64,000 nucleotides of DNA from Candidatus Chlorobium masyuteum (lineage in GTDB: Bacteria; Bacteroidota; Chlorobiia; Chlorobiales; Chlorobiaceae). The notes beneath the pieces are model-generated. The model was not told the origin of the DNA. It searched no databases and saw only the letters and a list, made by a program, of their open reading frames with translations. Made by a program: the position numbers and the translations under genes. Shown in pieces: positions 42,048 through 50,813 of this stretch; the stretch's first letter is position 1; every line of letters begins with the position of its first letter. The DNA lies in the NCBI RefSeq assembly GCF_011601315.1, contig NZ_JAAORA010000001.1, positions 372,001 to 436,000 on the forward strand. Direction: 5' to 3'.

Positions 42048-43826
42048 ATGATGAAAAAAAACGGTAACTCATGCATATCGTGCGCCCATTGTTCTGCTCC
42101 TGCAGAAAGATACCGGTTGCACGTCTATCTCCGGCAACTCTGCCTTACTGCGCTCTGCGCTCTTGTTGTTTCACCGGCATCACCATATGATGCAAAGGCG
42201 AAATCAAGACATGGAAAACACGTCAGCTCAAGGCACCATCTCCGCACAAGATCAAGATATCAATCAGAGCCGCAAAATGCTGTTGACGTGTTCCGGCAAG
42301 CATCAAAAAGCGTCGTAGCTATCTACAATTATGGTGACAACGGCAACCTGCAAAGTCTGGGTAGCGGTATTGTGCTGCCATCAGGGGATGTGGCGACCAA
42401 TTATCATGTAATAGAAAAAGCCGGCAGGATAACGGTGATCTATCAGGGAAAAGAGTATCCGGCAAAACCGAGATATATTGACCGCTTCAGGGATCTATGC
42501 TCACTTGACACGCCCGGCCTTCAAGCTTTACACGTCAGATTGGGCAATACCAAAACGCTCAGCGTTGGAGCAAAAGTCTATGCCATAGGCTCTCCAAAGG
42601 GACTGGAACTCACCTTTTCTGACGGACTTGTCTCCCGCTTGCGTGAAGTTGAAAAAGGGTATTATATCCAGACAACTGCTCCTATTTCACTTGGATCGAG
42701 CGGAGGCGGGCTGTTTGATGAAAATGGTCGTCTGATCGGTTTACCCACCTATTTTCTCAATCAGGGTCAGCAGCTGAATTTCGCACTGCCTGTCGAGTGG
42801 ATTATTGATCTGCCCAACCGCCATGCGGCTCAAACCAAAACAAATGAACTTGCAACCGAATGGGTGAATAAAGTAAATGCCGAAGTGGAGCAGCAGGATT
42901 GGATCTCTCTGCTTAATATCTGCCAGCGCTGGTCAACTGCACAGCCACAAAACTGCTCATCCTGGAGATACCTGGGGTATGCCTATATCCAGAATGGAGA
43001 CTTGTCAAAGGCGATTCCTGCCTATCAGGAAGCTGTACGGATCAATCCCGCCAATGCTCATTATTGGTCTGATCTGGGAGCGGCCTATGGACGTGCTGGT
43101 CAGCAAACCAAAAAAATCGAAGCCTATCTGCAGGCAGTCTCTCTTGATCCTGATCTGGAAAACAGCTGGATCAATCTTGGTATAGCATATAACGATACCG
43201 GAAACAGTGAAAAGTCCCTGAATGCTTATCAACAGGCGCTTCGAATATCTCCGGATAATGCCGGGTCATGGACTCAACTGGGTATTATCTATGGCCGGAT
43301 TGGGAGGCAGGATAAACAGATTGAGTCATTCCAGAAAGCTGTACGGATCAATCCTGATTATAGCAATGCGTGGCTCAATCTGGGATCAGCCTATCAAAAA
43401 ACAGGTCAGTTCGCCAAGGCAATTGAGGCGTTCAAGCAAGCTGTGCGCATCAATCCTGAAAACTCTGACGGCTGGCTCAAACTGGGTTTTTCCTATCGGG
43501 ATATGAGTCAGTTCACAAAGGCTCTTGAGTCCTATCAGCAGGCTGTACGCATCAATCCCCAAAATTCAAATGCATGGGTCTGCCTTGGCGTTGCCCATGG
43601 AACGGCATTCAACGAAACCGAAGAGCTGTCAGCCTATCAGGAGGCTCTGCGCATCAATCCGGAAAATAATATCGCCCTGTTCAACCTCGGCCATGATTAT
43701 CTTGAGCATGGCCATCAAAGTAAAAGCATGGAGGTCTATTCGCGCCTCAAGGTAGCAGAGCCGGAGCTTGCCCGAATTTTCTTCACTGATTTCAATCATC
43801 TTTTTTACCCGAACATCCCGCATTAA
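42048..43826 (+). CDS. Trypsin-like serine protease with C-terminal TPR repeats
   Basis: A 592-aa protein. Residues about 25-50 are hydrophobic (LCLTALCALVVSPASPYDAKA), a likely signal peptide or anchor. Residues about 80-260 are a chymotrypsin/Do-like protease with His in VATNYHVIEKA, Asp in RFRDLCSLD and Ser in LGSSGGGLFD. From about 275 to the end there are eight TPR units with the consensus AYQEAVRINPxNAxxWxxLGxAY. Periplasmic, with TPRs for partner binding. The repeats are very alike, which suggests recent duplication. Start ATG 42048 or 42051; a GTG at 42039 is possible. The specific role is unknown. Confidence 0.88.
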   Translation: MMKKNGNSCISCAHCSAPAERYRLHVYLRQLCLTALCALVVSPASPYDAKAKSRHGKHVSSRHHLRTRSRYQSEPQNAVDVFRQASKSVVAIYNYGDNGNLQSLGSGIVLPSGDVATNYHVIEKAGRITVIYQGKEYPAKPRYIDRFRDLCSLDTPGLQALHVRLGNTKTLSVGAKVYAIGSPKGLELTFSDGLVSRLREVEKGYYIQTTAPISLGSSGGGLFDENGRLIGLPTYFLNQGQQLNFALPVEWIIDLPNRHAAQTKTNELATEWVNKVNAEVEQQDWISLLNICQRWSTAQPQNCSSWRYLGYAYIQNGDLSKAIPAYQEAVRINPANAHYWSDLGAAYGRAGQQTKKIEAYLQAVSLDPDLENSWINLGIAYNDTGNSEKSLNAYQQALRISPDNAGSWTQLGIIYGRIGRQDKQIESFQKAVRINPDYSNAWLNLGSAYQKTGQFAKAIEAFKQAVRINPENSDGWLKLGFSYRDMSQFTKALESYQQAVRINPQNSNAWVCLGVAHGTAFNETEELSAYQEALRINPENNIALFNLGHDYLEHGHQSKSMEVYSRLKVAEPELARIFFTDFNHLFYPNIPH

Positions 43827-43963
43827 GAGGGGCCGGGTTGAACACAAAAAGTTATGGTTGAAAAAGTTGCGCCTTGTTATCGGGTAGAAAATAATTTTTT
43901 AATCATCCGTCTATTTCTTAAATTCCTACTAATAGTAGTGGCTAACATCAAAAAAAAGCGGAC

Positions 43964-44215
43964 ATGAGCAACATATCAGGAGCATTTACAAACGCAGCTG
44001 AAACTTATGGACGGTTTCTGGAGGTCTTTATTGATGGTCACTGGTGGGTTGTAGGTGATGCCCTCGAAAATGTAGGTAAAACCACCAAAAGACTTGGAGC
44101 CAATGCTTATCCGCATCTTTATGGCGGTTCAGCTTCATCAGGGTTGAGAGGATCATCACCGGTAAAAGCCGGTTATGCAAAACCCTGCAAGGAAATCGCA
44201 AAACGGTTTGATTAA
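43964..44215 (+). CDS. csmE: CsmA/CsmE-family chlorosome baseplate protein (CsmE-like precursor)
   Basis: An 83-aa protein of the small chlorosome envelope family that binds bacteriochlorophyll a in the baseplate. The amphipathic helix GRFLEVFIDGHWWVVGDALENV contains the GHW motif (residues 25-27) corresponding to the BChl-ligand His of CsmA. After NAYPHLYGGS comes a C-terminal extension with LRGSSPVKAGYAKP, which matches the propeptide-like tail removed from CsmA precursors. It differs from CsmA in the N-terminus and the WW pair, so CsmE is the better name. Monocistronic, with a strong terminator 33 nt later, which fits an abundant structural protein. Confidence 0.82.
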   Translation: MSNISGAFTNAAETYGRFLEVFIDGHWWVVGDALENVGKTTKRLGANAYPHLYGGSASSGLRGSSPVKAGYAKPCKEIAKRFD

Positions 44216-44247
44216 GATTTTGCGGAGACCTGCACAATATTGAAAAG

Positions 44248-44270
44248 ACGGAGCTTAGGCTCCGTTTTTT
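44248..44270 (+). terminator. Terminator after csmE
   Basis: Hairpin ACGGAGC-TTAG-GCTCCGT followed by a run of T (TTTTTT). Classic intrinsic terminator 33 nt after the csmE stop. Confidence 0.92.
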
Positions 44271-44364
44271 ATTTCCCCCTCTTTCTCCCGCTCGTTTCAT
44301 ATAAATTGTACATTAGAGCGACAGGCGTGCGTAAGCAATCGGATATCACTATTTCTGTACGGGC

Positions 44365-45099
44365 ATGAAAGCAACACTCAGCTGCAGCAGGTTAAAAAAG
44401 ATCTACAACAAACGGGAAGTTGTCAAAAGCTCATCCATTGAGGTGAAGCAGGGGCAGATTGTGGGCCTGCTCGGGCCGAATGGAGCCGGTAAAACAACAA
44501 CGTTCTATATGATTGTCGGGCTTGTCCGGCCGGACAGCGGAGATGTTTTTCTTGATTCGCTGAACATTACCCGCATACCGATGTACAAGCGGGCCCGTCT
44601 CGGTATCGGTTATCTCCCCCAGGAAGCCTCCGTATTCCGCAACCTTACCGTTGAAGAGAATATCCTGAGCGTACTCGAATTCACCTCCCTTTCAAAACCG
44701 GAACGGCAGGAAAAAACCGACCTGATGCTTGAGGATCTGAACATCACGGCGATACGCAAAAACATGGGCTACACCCTGTCCGGTGGCGAACGCCGTCGAA
44801 CAGAGATTGCAAGGGCACTGGCTCTTGACCCGAAATTCATTCTGCTTGATGAACCGTTTGCCGGAGTGGACCCTATTGCCGTAGAGGATATCCAGCAGAT
44901 TGTTGAAGGGCTTGTCCGGCGCGACATCGGCGTCCTCATCACCGATCATAATGTGCATGAAACCCTCTCCATAACCAGCCATGCCTACCTGCTCTTTGAC
45001 GGAAGCATCTTTATGCAGGGAACTCCTGAAGAGATCGCCGACAACCCGGAGGTCAGAAAAATGTACCTTGGCGAAAAATTCAGCCTCGACCGATACTGA
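44365..45099 (+). CDS. lptB: Lipopolysaccharide export ATP-binding protein LptB
   Basis: A 244-aa ABC ATPase powering LPS extraction by LptB2FG. Walker A is GPNGAGKTT (about residues 36-44), the signature is [15 protein letters not shown], and Walker B is [18 protein letters not shown], with [10 protein letters not shown] as the H-loop. The LptB-specific [20 protein letters not shown] is present. The length is normal. No LptC/F/G in the neighbourhood. Confidence 0.95.
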   Translation: MKATLSCSRLKKIYNKREVVKSSSIEVKQGQIVGLLGPNGAGKTTTFYMIVGLVRPDSGDVFLDSLNITRIPMYKRARLGIGYLPQEASVFRNLTVEENILSVLEFTSLSKPERQEKTDLMLEDLNITAIRKNMGYTLSGGERRRTEIARALALDPKFILLDEPFAGVDPIAVEDIQQIVEGLVRRDIGVLITDHNVHETLSITSHAYLLFDGSIFMQGTPEEIADNPEVRKMYLGEKFSLDRY

Positions 45100-45423
45100 G
45101 CCATCCCACTGTAAGCGCTACGTAAAAGGAGCATGCACAAACCTTTCATGCTCTACCTGCCATCAATACAACCAGCACAGAAACAGTATATCCGCCTGCA
45201 TGGCTACTGAACAGTACGGTCAGCACCTTCATATATATGCACATGGTGACTGATAACGTGTTCCGAAGCACGTGAGAAGCAGGCCGAAATCAATTTCTCC
45301 GCACCTCATGAAACTTTAATAGATAAAGCTGGTGTTCTTATATTGCATTGCAGTCTTAACCATAGCTACTCTCCCTGATTTGATCGAAAACATCTAAACC
45401 GATTAACCGGAGGCAAGTGCACG
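45100..45423. other. 324-nt intergenic region without gene
   Basis: I see no coding or RNA gene. A small inverted repeat ACGTG-TTCCGAAG-CACGT (45257-45274) and an AT-rich promoter-like stretch near 45315-45345 are present. A GGAGG ribosome-binding site at 45410 belongs to the next gene. Confidence 0.55.
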
Positions 45424-46926
45424 ATGAATATTCTTTTGATCTATCCCGAATTCCCTGATACCTTCTGGAGTTTCAAACATGCCCTGAAATTTGTCAATAA
45501 AAAAGCATCGCTTCCTCCCCTCGGTCTCCTGACGGTAGCCGCAATGCTGCCTGAAAGCTGGAAGAAAAAACTGGTTGACCTCAATACCGCTCTTCTCCGG
45601 GCTGACGATATTGCCTGGGCCGACATGGCATTTATCAGCGCAATGGCTGTCCAGCAGGAATCAGCCCGAAAGGTCATCGAGCTCTGCAACACCGCCGGAT
45701 TAACCATCGTTGCCGGAGGCCCTCTCTTTACTTCCGAACATGAAGATTTTCCGTCGGTTGACCATTTTGTGCTGAACGAAGCCGAGCTGACCCTTCAACC
45801 CTTTCTTGATGACCTTCTGAACGGTACTCCGAAAAGGCTCTACTCGACTGATCTCTATGCGGACATCACCCGGACCCCAACCCCCCGTTGGAAACTGCTC
45901 GACATGAATAAATATGCATCGATGGCTTTGCAATTTTCCAGGGGGTGCCCCTACAAATGCGACTTCTGCAATGTCACAGCGCTTCTCGGCCATAAAATCC
46001 GCACAAAAACCAGCGACCAGATCATTACGGAACTTGACGATCTTCGCCGGCTCGGATGGCAGGACAGTGTCTTTTTTGTCGATGACAACTTCATTGCCCA
46101 CAAAACATACCTGAAAAAAGAGCTGCTTCCACGGTTGATAGCGTGGCAGAAAGGCTACAGCAGAACCATCCGGTTTTACACGGAGTGTTCGATCAACCTG
46201 GCTGATGATCAGGAGCTGATGTCGCTCATGGTTGAGGCAGGATTCGGGATGGTCTTTATCGGCATTGAAACCCCCGATGATGCCGCACTGCACGCCTGCG
46301 GCAAGCAGCACAACACATCAAGGGACATGCTCTCCAACATCAGAAAGATTCAGCAGTCCGGCATGGAGGTACAGGGTGGTTTTATTGTCGGTTTTGACAG
46401 TGACACCCCCTCTATTTTCCAGAAACAGATCGAATTCATCCAGAAGAGCGGCATCGTTACGGCCATGGTCGGCATCCTCCAGGCTCTCCCCGGAACCAGA
46501 CTCTACGACCGCATGCAGAAGGAGGGACGACTGCTGCATAACTCAAGCGGCGATAATGCCGACAGCAATACCAACTTTGTGCCGGTAATGGACCTTGACC
46601 TGCTTCGAAAAGGGTATACCGACATGATGAACCAGCTCTATGCTCCAAAATATTACTACCGGCGGATCCGGACACTTCTGAGCGAATACCGGGCACCCCG
46701 GTTAAAAAGAAGGGTCCGCTTTGACGACATGCTGGCCTTTGCCCGCTCAACCGTGCTGCTTGGTGTTGTCGGTCGGGAACGGTTCCAGTACTGGAAGATG
46801 CTGATCTGGACATTTTTCAATCGCCAGCACTCCCTGCCGCTGGCAGTAACGCTGGCCATTTACGGCCACCATTTTCGAAAGGTGTGCCAGCTGCATCTGA
46901 AAGAGGTGCGAAGAAGCGCTGGATAA
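45424..46926 (+). CDS. B12-binding-domain radical SAM protein (DUF4070; BchQ/BchR/HpnP type)
   Basis: A 500-aa radical SAM protein with an N-terminal cobalamin-binding-like domain (MNILLIYPEFPDTFWSFKHA is the family hallmark), the cluster motif FSRGCPYKCDFCNVT (CxxxCxxC, about 175-190), and a C-terminal DUF4070 region. Known members include the bacteriochlorophyll C8 and C12 methyltransferases BchQ and BchR and the hopanoid C2 methylase HpnP. In a green sulfur bacterium BchQ or BchR is a real possibility, but several uncharacterised paralogues exist. It stands alone, with GGAGG 11 nt before the ATG. Confidence 0.85.
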   Translation: MNILLIYPEFPDTFWSFKHALKFVNKKASLPPLGLLTVAAMLPESWKKKLVDLNTALLRADDIAWADMAFISAMAVQQESARKVIELCNTAGLTIVAGGPLFTSEHEDFPSVDHFVLNEAELTLQPFLDDLLNGTPKRLYSTDLYADITRTPTPRWKLLDMNKYASMALQFSRGCPYKCDFCNVTALLGHKIRTKTSDQIITELDDLRRLGWQDSVFFVDDNFIAHKTYLKKELLPRLIAWQKGYSRTIRFYTECSINLADDQELMSLMVEAGFGMVFIGIETPDDAALHACGKQHNTSRDMLSNIRKIQQSGMEVQGGFIVGFDSDTPSIFQKQIEFIQKSGIVTAMVGILQALPGTRLYDRMQKEGRLLHNSSGDNADSNTNFVPVMDLDLLRKGYTDMMNQLYAPKYYYRRIRTLLSEYRAPRLKRRVRFDDMLAFARSTVLLGVVGRERFQYWKMLIWTFFNRQHSLPLAVTLAIYGHHFRKVCQLHLKEVRRSAG

Positions 46927-47017
46927 AAGTTCATGAACGGCATGTATAGAGTGCATCTATATAATATTTTTAATTTCCCTTGCTTCTTGGAAAAATAAAG
47001 CGTACTCTATGAAGCAT

Positions 47018-47105
47018 GGCCAACGGTTGGCCTGAAAACTTTCAAGTGATTTGTGCTTTTGGTTATTTGACAGTGTCTCTTTTTGATCAAAGCACGAACT
47101 CCTAT
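47018..47105 (+). promoter_or_regulatory. Structured 5' leader of the RRM gene (candidate Chlorobi-RRM RNA motif)
   Basis: The leader has a local hairpin GGCCAA-CGG-TTGGCC (47018-47032) and a longer-range helix between GTGCTTT (47053-47059) and AAAGCAC (47099-47105) that ends just before the start codon. A published conserved RNA, Chlorobi-RRM, occurs in leaders of RRM-protein genes in Chlorobi. I infer that this is an instance; I have not matched it to a covariance model. Confidence 0.55.
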
Positions 47106-47113
47106 ATGAAATT

Positions 47114-47386
47114 ATGAATATTTACATTGGCAATCTTGATTACAGCGTAACTGAAGCTGATCTTCGTGAGACTTTCGGCGAATTCGGCGAAGTTTCAAGC
47201 GCAAGTGTCATCAACGACAAATTCACCGGCCGTTCAAAGGGTTTTGGCTTTGTTGAGATGGCAAATGATGCAGAAGCTGCTTCTGCAATCGCTGACCTCA
47301 ACGACAGTGACCTGAACGGCAGAACCATCAAGGTTAACGAGGCAAAGCCCCGTGAAGAGCGTCCAGCTTCCCGCTCAAGGTATTAA
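47114..47386 (+). CDS. RRM-domain RNA-binding protein
   Basis: A 90-aa single RNA-recognition-motif protein like cyanobacterial Rbp proteins. RNP2 is IYIGNLDY (residues 3-10), RNP1 is KGFGFVEM (about 41-48), and a short basic tail ends REERPASRSRY. Such proteins bind single-stranded RNA and are often cold- or self-regulated. The structured leader and strong terminator make it a monocistronic, probably post-transcriptionally controlled gene. Confidence 0.95.
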   Translation: MNIYIGNLDYSVTEADLRETFGEFGEVSSASVINDKFTGRSKGFGFVEMANDAEAASAIADLNDSDLNGRTIKVNEAKPREERPASRSRY

Positions 47387-47407
47387 GCCTTACCACTACG
47401 GATACTA

Positions 47408-47441
47408 AAAGCTGCTGTTGCGAAACAGCAGCTTTTTTTTT
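47408..47441 (+). terminator. Terminator after the RRM gene
   Basis: A 12-bp perfect stem (AAAGCTGCTGTT / AACAGCAGCTTT) with a GCGA loop runs into nine T residues. Confidence 0.93.
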
Positions 47442-47576
47442 GCCTCTCACCTTCTCTGCCATTCTTTTTCCCGTAAACTGAACCGAAAACTATCCCGTTA
47501 ATCGCTCAGTTTGAGGACCACACTTAGTTGCGTATCTTGACTGATAACTCTTTACGCCTCCAACAGAAGAAACTTC

Positions 47577-49022
47577 ATGACAGCTGAACACCTGCTTTTC
47601 CAGTCTGATGGCGGCTTTATCCGCATTCCGATCTGGGGCCATATTCCGCTCAGCGGACCGCTGAAAAAGATTCTCTCCCACCCTTCATTCCTGCGGCTTA
47701 AGGGAATCCGCCAGCTCTCCTTCTCGCAGCAGGTCTATCCCGGAGCTACGCATACACGGTTTGAGCACTCCATCGGGGTCTATCATCTCATGAAGCTTAT
47801 TCTGCAGCGGATGCTGACAAGCAAGCTCGCGCTCAGCCTTCAGGATGGTGAGTTCATATTCGATGATCACAACTGCCGGGTACTGCTCTCGGCAAGCCTG
47901 CTGCATGATATCGGCCACTTTCCGCATGCCCATATCATAGAAGAGCAGATTCCTGTGTGCGGAGGTGAGCCGGTATTTTCGCACCACGAGGATCTTTGCA
48001 GCCATTTCATTTACGAGAAGCATCCGGGAATTCCCCCAATAGCTGAAATCCTGCAAGAGGAGTGGCAGGTCAATCCCGAGGAGGTGATAACGCTTATCAA
48101 GGGCGGAAGCGGCACACGATTCGGGAAACTGATCAGCGGAACGCTTGATCCGGACAAGATGGACTACCTGATGCGCGATGCACACCACTGCAACATTCCT
48201 TACGGAAGCATCGATATTGAACGATTGATCGAGTCGTTTGTGCCTGACCCGCAGCGTGAGCGGTTTGCCATAACCGAAAAAGGAATTGCGCCGCTTGAAA
48301 GCCTGCTGTTCGCAAAATACATGATGATGCGCAATGTCTATTGGCACCATACAAGCAGAGCACTATCGGCAATGCTGCGCAGGCTTTTGCAGGATATTGC
48401 CGGGGAAGGAATGCTCTCAGGCAGTGCCCTGCGAGAGCTTTTCTATGGCAATGCTGACGACCGGGTGCTGCATGAACTAAAACAGTTGATGCCCGATAAA
48501 ACGCACCCGATCAGCGCGTTGCTGGATGATATTCTCATGCGCAGGGTATACAAGAGGGCAATCACCGTTCAACCTTACATAAATAACTCTTCAAAGGAGG
48601 ATGAGCGATGGTTTATCTATAACAGCGACAACAAAATGCGTCGAGAAAAGGAGCTGGAGATCTGCAATTTTTTAAACAAACGCCTCCATCTCGGCCTGCA
48701 TGGCCACGAGGTGCTGATCGATCCCCCATCGAAAAAGGATATTTTCGACTATGCCGACCTGAAAGAGCTGAGAGTACTGCCGACCCGATCGGAACACATC
48801 CACTACTCCCTGCAACTTGATTCGGAGTATGTTCGATTTGACGACCTGAATGAATCAGTGTTCCAATCGGACTTTATTCTCTCTTTTGAGCGGTATACCA
48901 AAAAATTCAGGCTCCTCTGCCGCCCTGATCTGAGGGATCATATTGCGGCATTCCGTGAAGAGATTATGTGTCTGATGGCCAACGATCTTGACCTGTTTCG
49001 TTCAGGCAGCCTCTCTCACTAA
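47577..49022 (+). CDS. HD-domain phosphohydrolase
   Basis: A 481-aa HD-superfamily hydrolase of the SAMHD1/dGTPase-like group. The metal-site residues are visible in THTRFEHSIGVYHL (about 60-73) and LHDIGHFPHAH (about 111-121), followed later by DKMDYLMRDAHH. This full H...HD...D set suggests an active nucleotide phosphohydrolase. The C-terminal 150 residues are family-specific. The substrate (dNTP or other) is unknown. ATG 47577 directly precedes a conserved-looking N-terminus. Confidence 0.87.
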   Translation: MTAEHLLFQSDGGFIRIPIWGHIPLSGPLKKILSHPSFLRLKGIRQLSFSQQVYPGATHTRFEHSIGVYHLMKLILQRMLTSKLALSLQDGEFIFDDHNCRVLLSASLLHDIGHFPHAHIIEEQIPVCGGEPVFSHHEDLCSHFIYEKHPGIPPIAEILQEEWQVNPEEVITLIKGGSGTRFGKLISGTLDPDKMDYLMRDAHHCNIPYGSIDIERLIESFVPDPQRERFAITEKGIAPLESLLFAKYMMMRNVYWHHTSRALSAMLRRLLQDIAGEGMLSGSALRELFYGNADDRVLHELKQLMPDKTHPISALLDDILMRRVYKRAITVQPYINNSSKEDERWFIYNSDNKMRREKELEICNFLNKRLHLGLHGHEVLIDPPSKKDIFDYADLKELRVLPTRSEHIHYSLQLDSEYVRFDDLNESVFQSDFILSFERYTKKFRLLCRPDLRDHIAAFREEIMCLMANDLDLFRSGSLSH

Positions 49023-49095
49023 AAAAATAAATCCACAGTAACGGTTTTTCGCGTTGCGACTTCCCAGCATGAAAACCGGTCAACGTAACAGCGGA

Positions 49096-49287
49096 TCAGG
49101 TAAACTGCTTCCAGTTGATTGCGGTATGCAACACAACGGCAATGACGAGCAGAGCACTCAGCCACAACTGCGCAGACTGGAACATTCCGGTGACAACCGT
49201 CAGGACAAAGAGAAGAGCGGTAATTGCCGAAAGGATAAATGCCCCGATTGCAAAAGGGCTTGCAGAAAATCTGGTGTTAGTATTCAT
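49096..49287 (-). CDS. Small two-helix membrane protein
   Basis: A 63-aa protein MNTNTRFSASP with two hydrophobic helices (FAIGAFILSAITALLFVLTVV and LWLSALLVIAVVLHTAINW), ending in KQFT. A His in the second helix (VLHTAINW) could bind a cofactor, but this is weak. A longer reading frame to 49752 has poor coding character, so the ATG at 49287 is chosen. It is convergent with the HD gene. Not recognised further. Confidence 0.6.
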   Translation of the reverse strand: MNTNTRFSASPFAIGAFILSAITALLFVLTVVTGMFQSAQLWLSALLVIAVVLHTAINWKQFT

Positions 49288-49569
49288 CGTATCGAATATA
49301 AGTGTTAACGGTTTGCACGTAGGGTGCCGATCTTTTCGATCTACAGTGAATAAGGTACACCCGCGAATCTTAAGAGAGTATGAAGAGCCCCTTAAACGTT
49401 GCTTAAAAATGCAGCACTGCTCTTGATGTGTTCTCCCGAAAGTCTGGAACTTCCGGCAATCCAGAGTGGTGCTCGCGGGCGGCTGCGGGAAGATGAATAA
49501 ATAATGAGAGGAAAACACCACGCTGTACTTTATCTTTATGGTAACTATACAACAAAACCTAACCGCACT

Positions 49570-49893
49570 ATGGAACAGCAGGACAAGTTTTATAAAGGCC
49601 TTTTCTTCGGCGCCGTGCTTGGCGCTGCTGCCGGAACAATTATGGGACTGCTCTTCGCTCCGCACAAGGGAACCGAAACGCAGCAGATTATTTCCGGTAA
49701 GGTAAAGCATGCTATTGACAAGGCTTCCGAGTTGTACGAAAGCAGTGAGCATGACGCTGCCTACAATAACGATGCAAAAAAACGCTCACAGGAGATCATT
49801 GACACGGCAAGGGACGAAGCAAAAATCATCCTCAATGAGGCAAACAGCATTATCCGCGAAATCAAGGGGTATCCAAAAACCCAGGAAAACTAA
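49570..49893 (+). CDS. YtxH-domain protein
   Basis: A 107-aa protein. An N-terminal membrane helix with Gly/Ala pattern (FFGAVLGAAAGTIMGLLFAPHKGTETQQ) is the YtxH signature, followed by a long helical, charged tail. Such proteins are general-stress related in Bacillus, with unclear function. The start MEQQDK at 49570 is chosen because the upstream extension is not YtxH-like. It lies 3 nt before the hydrolase gene, so the two are cotranscribed. Confidence 0.82.
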   Translation: MEQQDKFYKGLFFGAVLGAAAGTIMGLLFAPHKGTETQQIISGKVKHAIDKASELYESSEHDAAYNNDAKKRSQEIIDTARDEAKIILNEANSIIREIKGYPKTQEN

Positions 49894-49896
49894 GTA

Positions 49897-50691
49897 ATGC
49901 TGACCTGGCGCAGTGTAAACACTGCTGAAGGCAGCAGAAGCAGACACGCATTGCTTCTGCTGCACGCGTTTCCGCTCTCTGCCGCCATGTGGCAGCCCCA
50001 GATTGAGGCGCTCGGCGAAACCGGCTTTACTGTAGTCGCACCCAACGCCTATGGTATAGAGGGGTCGGAAGAGAAGGAGGCGTGGAACTTTACCGATTAC
50101 GCCCATGAACTTGCCGCACTTCTGGATTCGCTTGGTATTGAACGGGTAACTGTTGCAGGGCTTTCAATGGGAGGCTATCAGGCTTTTGAATTCTACAGGC
50201 TCTACCCCGATAAAATCACCTCTCTGGTACTATGCGACACGAGAGCTGAAAACGATACCCCTGAGGCAAGAGCAGGACGCGAAGAGTTTATCCGGGCTGT
50301 AGAACAGAAAGGAGCACATGAAGCTGCAGAACGGATGATACCGAACTTTTTTTCCCCATCTACCTACACGGCAAAACCGCAACTGGTCATCGATACGCGT
50401 TCCATGATTGAAAAGCAGTCGGTGCCGGTGATCAATGCTGCAATGCGGGCCATCATGACGCGCAATGACGCAACTCCGATGCTTGCAGCAATCCGCTGCC
50501 CGGTGCTTGTGGTTGTCGGTTCTGATGACAAGGTCACCCCCAAAGCAACTGCCGCTGCAATAAATGACCGAATTACAGGCTCCCGTCTCCTGGTGCTTCC
50601 GGATGCCGGACACCTCTCAAACCTTGAACAGCCCGCAGAGTTCACCCATGCGTTGCTCGGGCATATTGAAAATCTCATGGCATCGCTGTAA
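49897..50691 (+). CDS. Alpha/beta-fold hydrolase
   Basis: A 264-aa alpha/beta hydrolase. The oxyanion-hole HAFPLSAAMW segment, the nucleophile elbow GLSMGGYQ (Ser about 91), an acid near VVGSDDKVTP, and the catalytic His in PDAGHLSNLEQP form a complete triad. It resembles the 3-oxoadipate enol-lactonase/BioH-like group, but the substrate is unknown. It is coupled to the YtxH gene (start 3 nt after its stop). Confidence 0.88.
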   Translation: MLTWRSVNTAEGSRSRHALLLLHAFPLSAAMWQPQIEALGETGFTVVAPNAYGIEGSEEKEAWNFTDYAHELAALLDSLGIERVTVAGLSMGGYQAFEFYRLYPDKITSLVLCDTRAENDTPEARAGREEFIRAVEQKGAHEAAERMIPNFFSPSTYTAKPQLVIDTRSMIEKQSVPVINAAMRAIMTRNDATPMLAAIRCPVLVVVGSDDKVTPKATAAAINDRITGSRLLVLPDAGHLSNLEQPAEFTHALLGHIENLMASL

Positions 50692-50704
50692 ATCCCTTCT
50701 GAAT

Positions 50705-50785
50705 AATACAAGGACCACAAGGACTTCAAGGACAACAACGACGAAGAAAATAGCAGGGGCGATCACGCAGGATCGCCCCTACCGC
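50705..50785. repeat. Composite short repeat (AAGGAC units plus GC hairpin)
   Basis: AAGGAC/CAAGGACTTCAAGGAC units (50709-50743) are followed by a perfect hairpin GGGGCGATC-ACGCAG-GATCGCCCC (50757-50780 region). The same combination occurs inverted at 31233-31322. The hairpin sits between the convergent hydrolase and aroA genes and may also terminate transcription. Confidence 0.75.
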
Positions 50786-50813
50786 AATCCAGAATTCAGA
50801 ATCCAAAATCTCT

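Noticed and set aside
49288-49752. N-terminal extension of the two-helix membrane protein to 218 aa
   Set aside because: The extra 155 residues are antisense to the YtxH gene and intergenic DNA. The ATG at 49287 gives a compact membrane protein.
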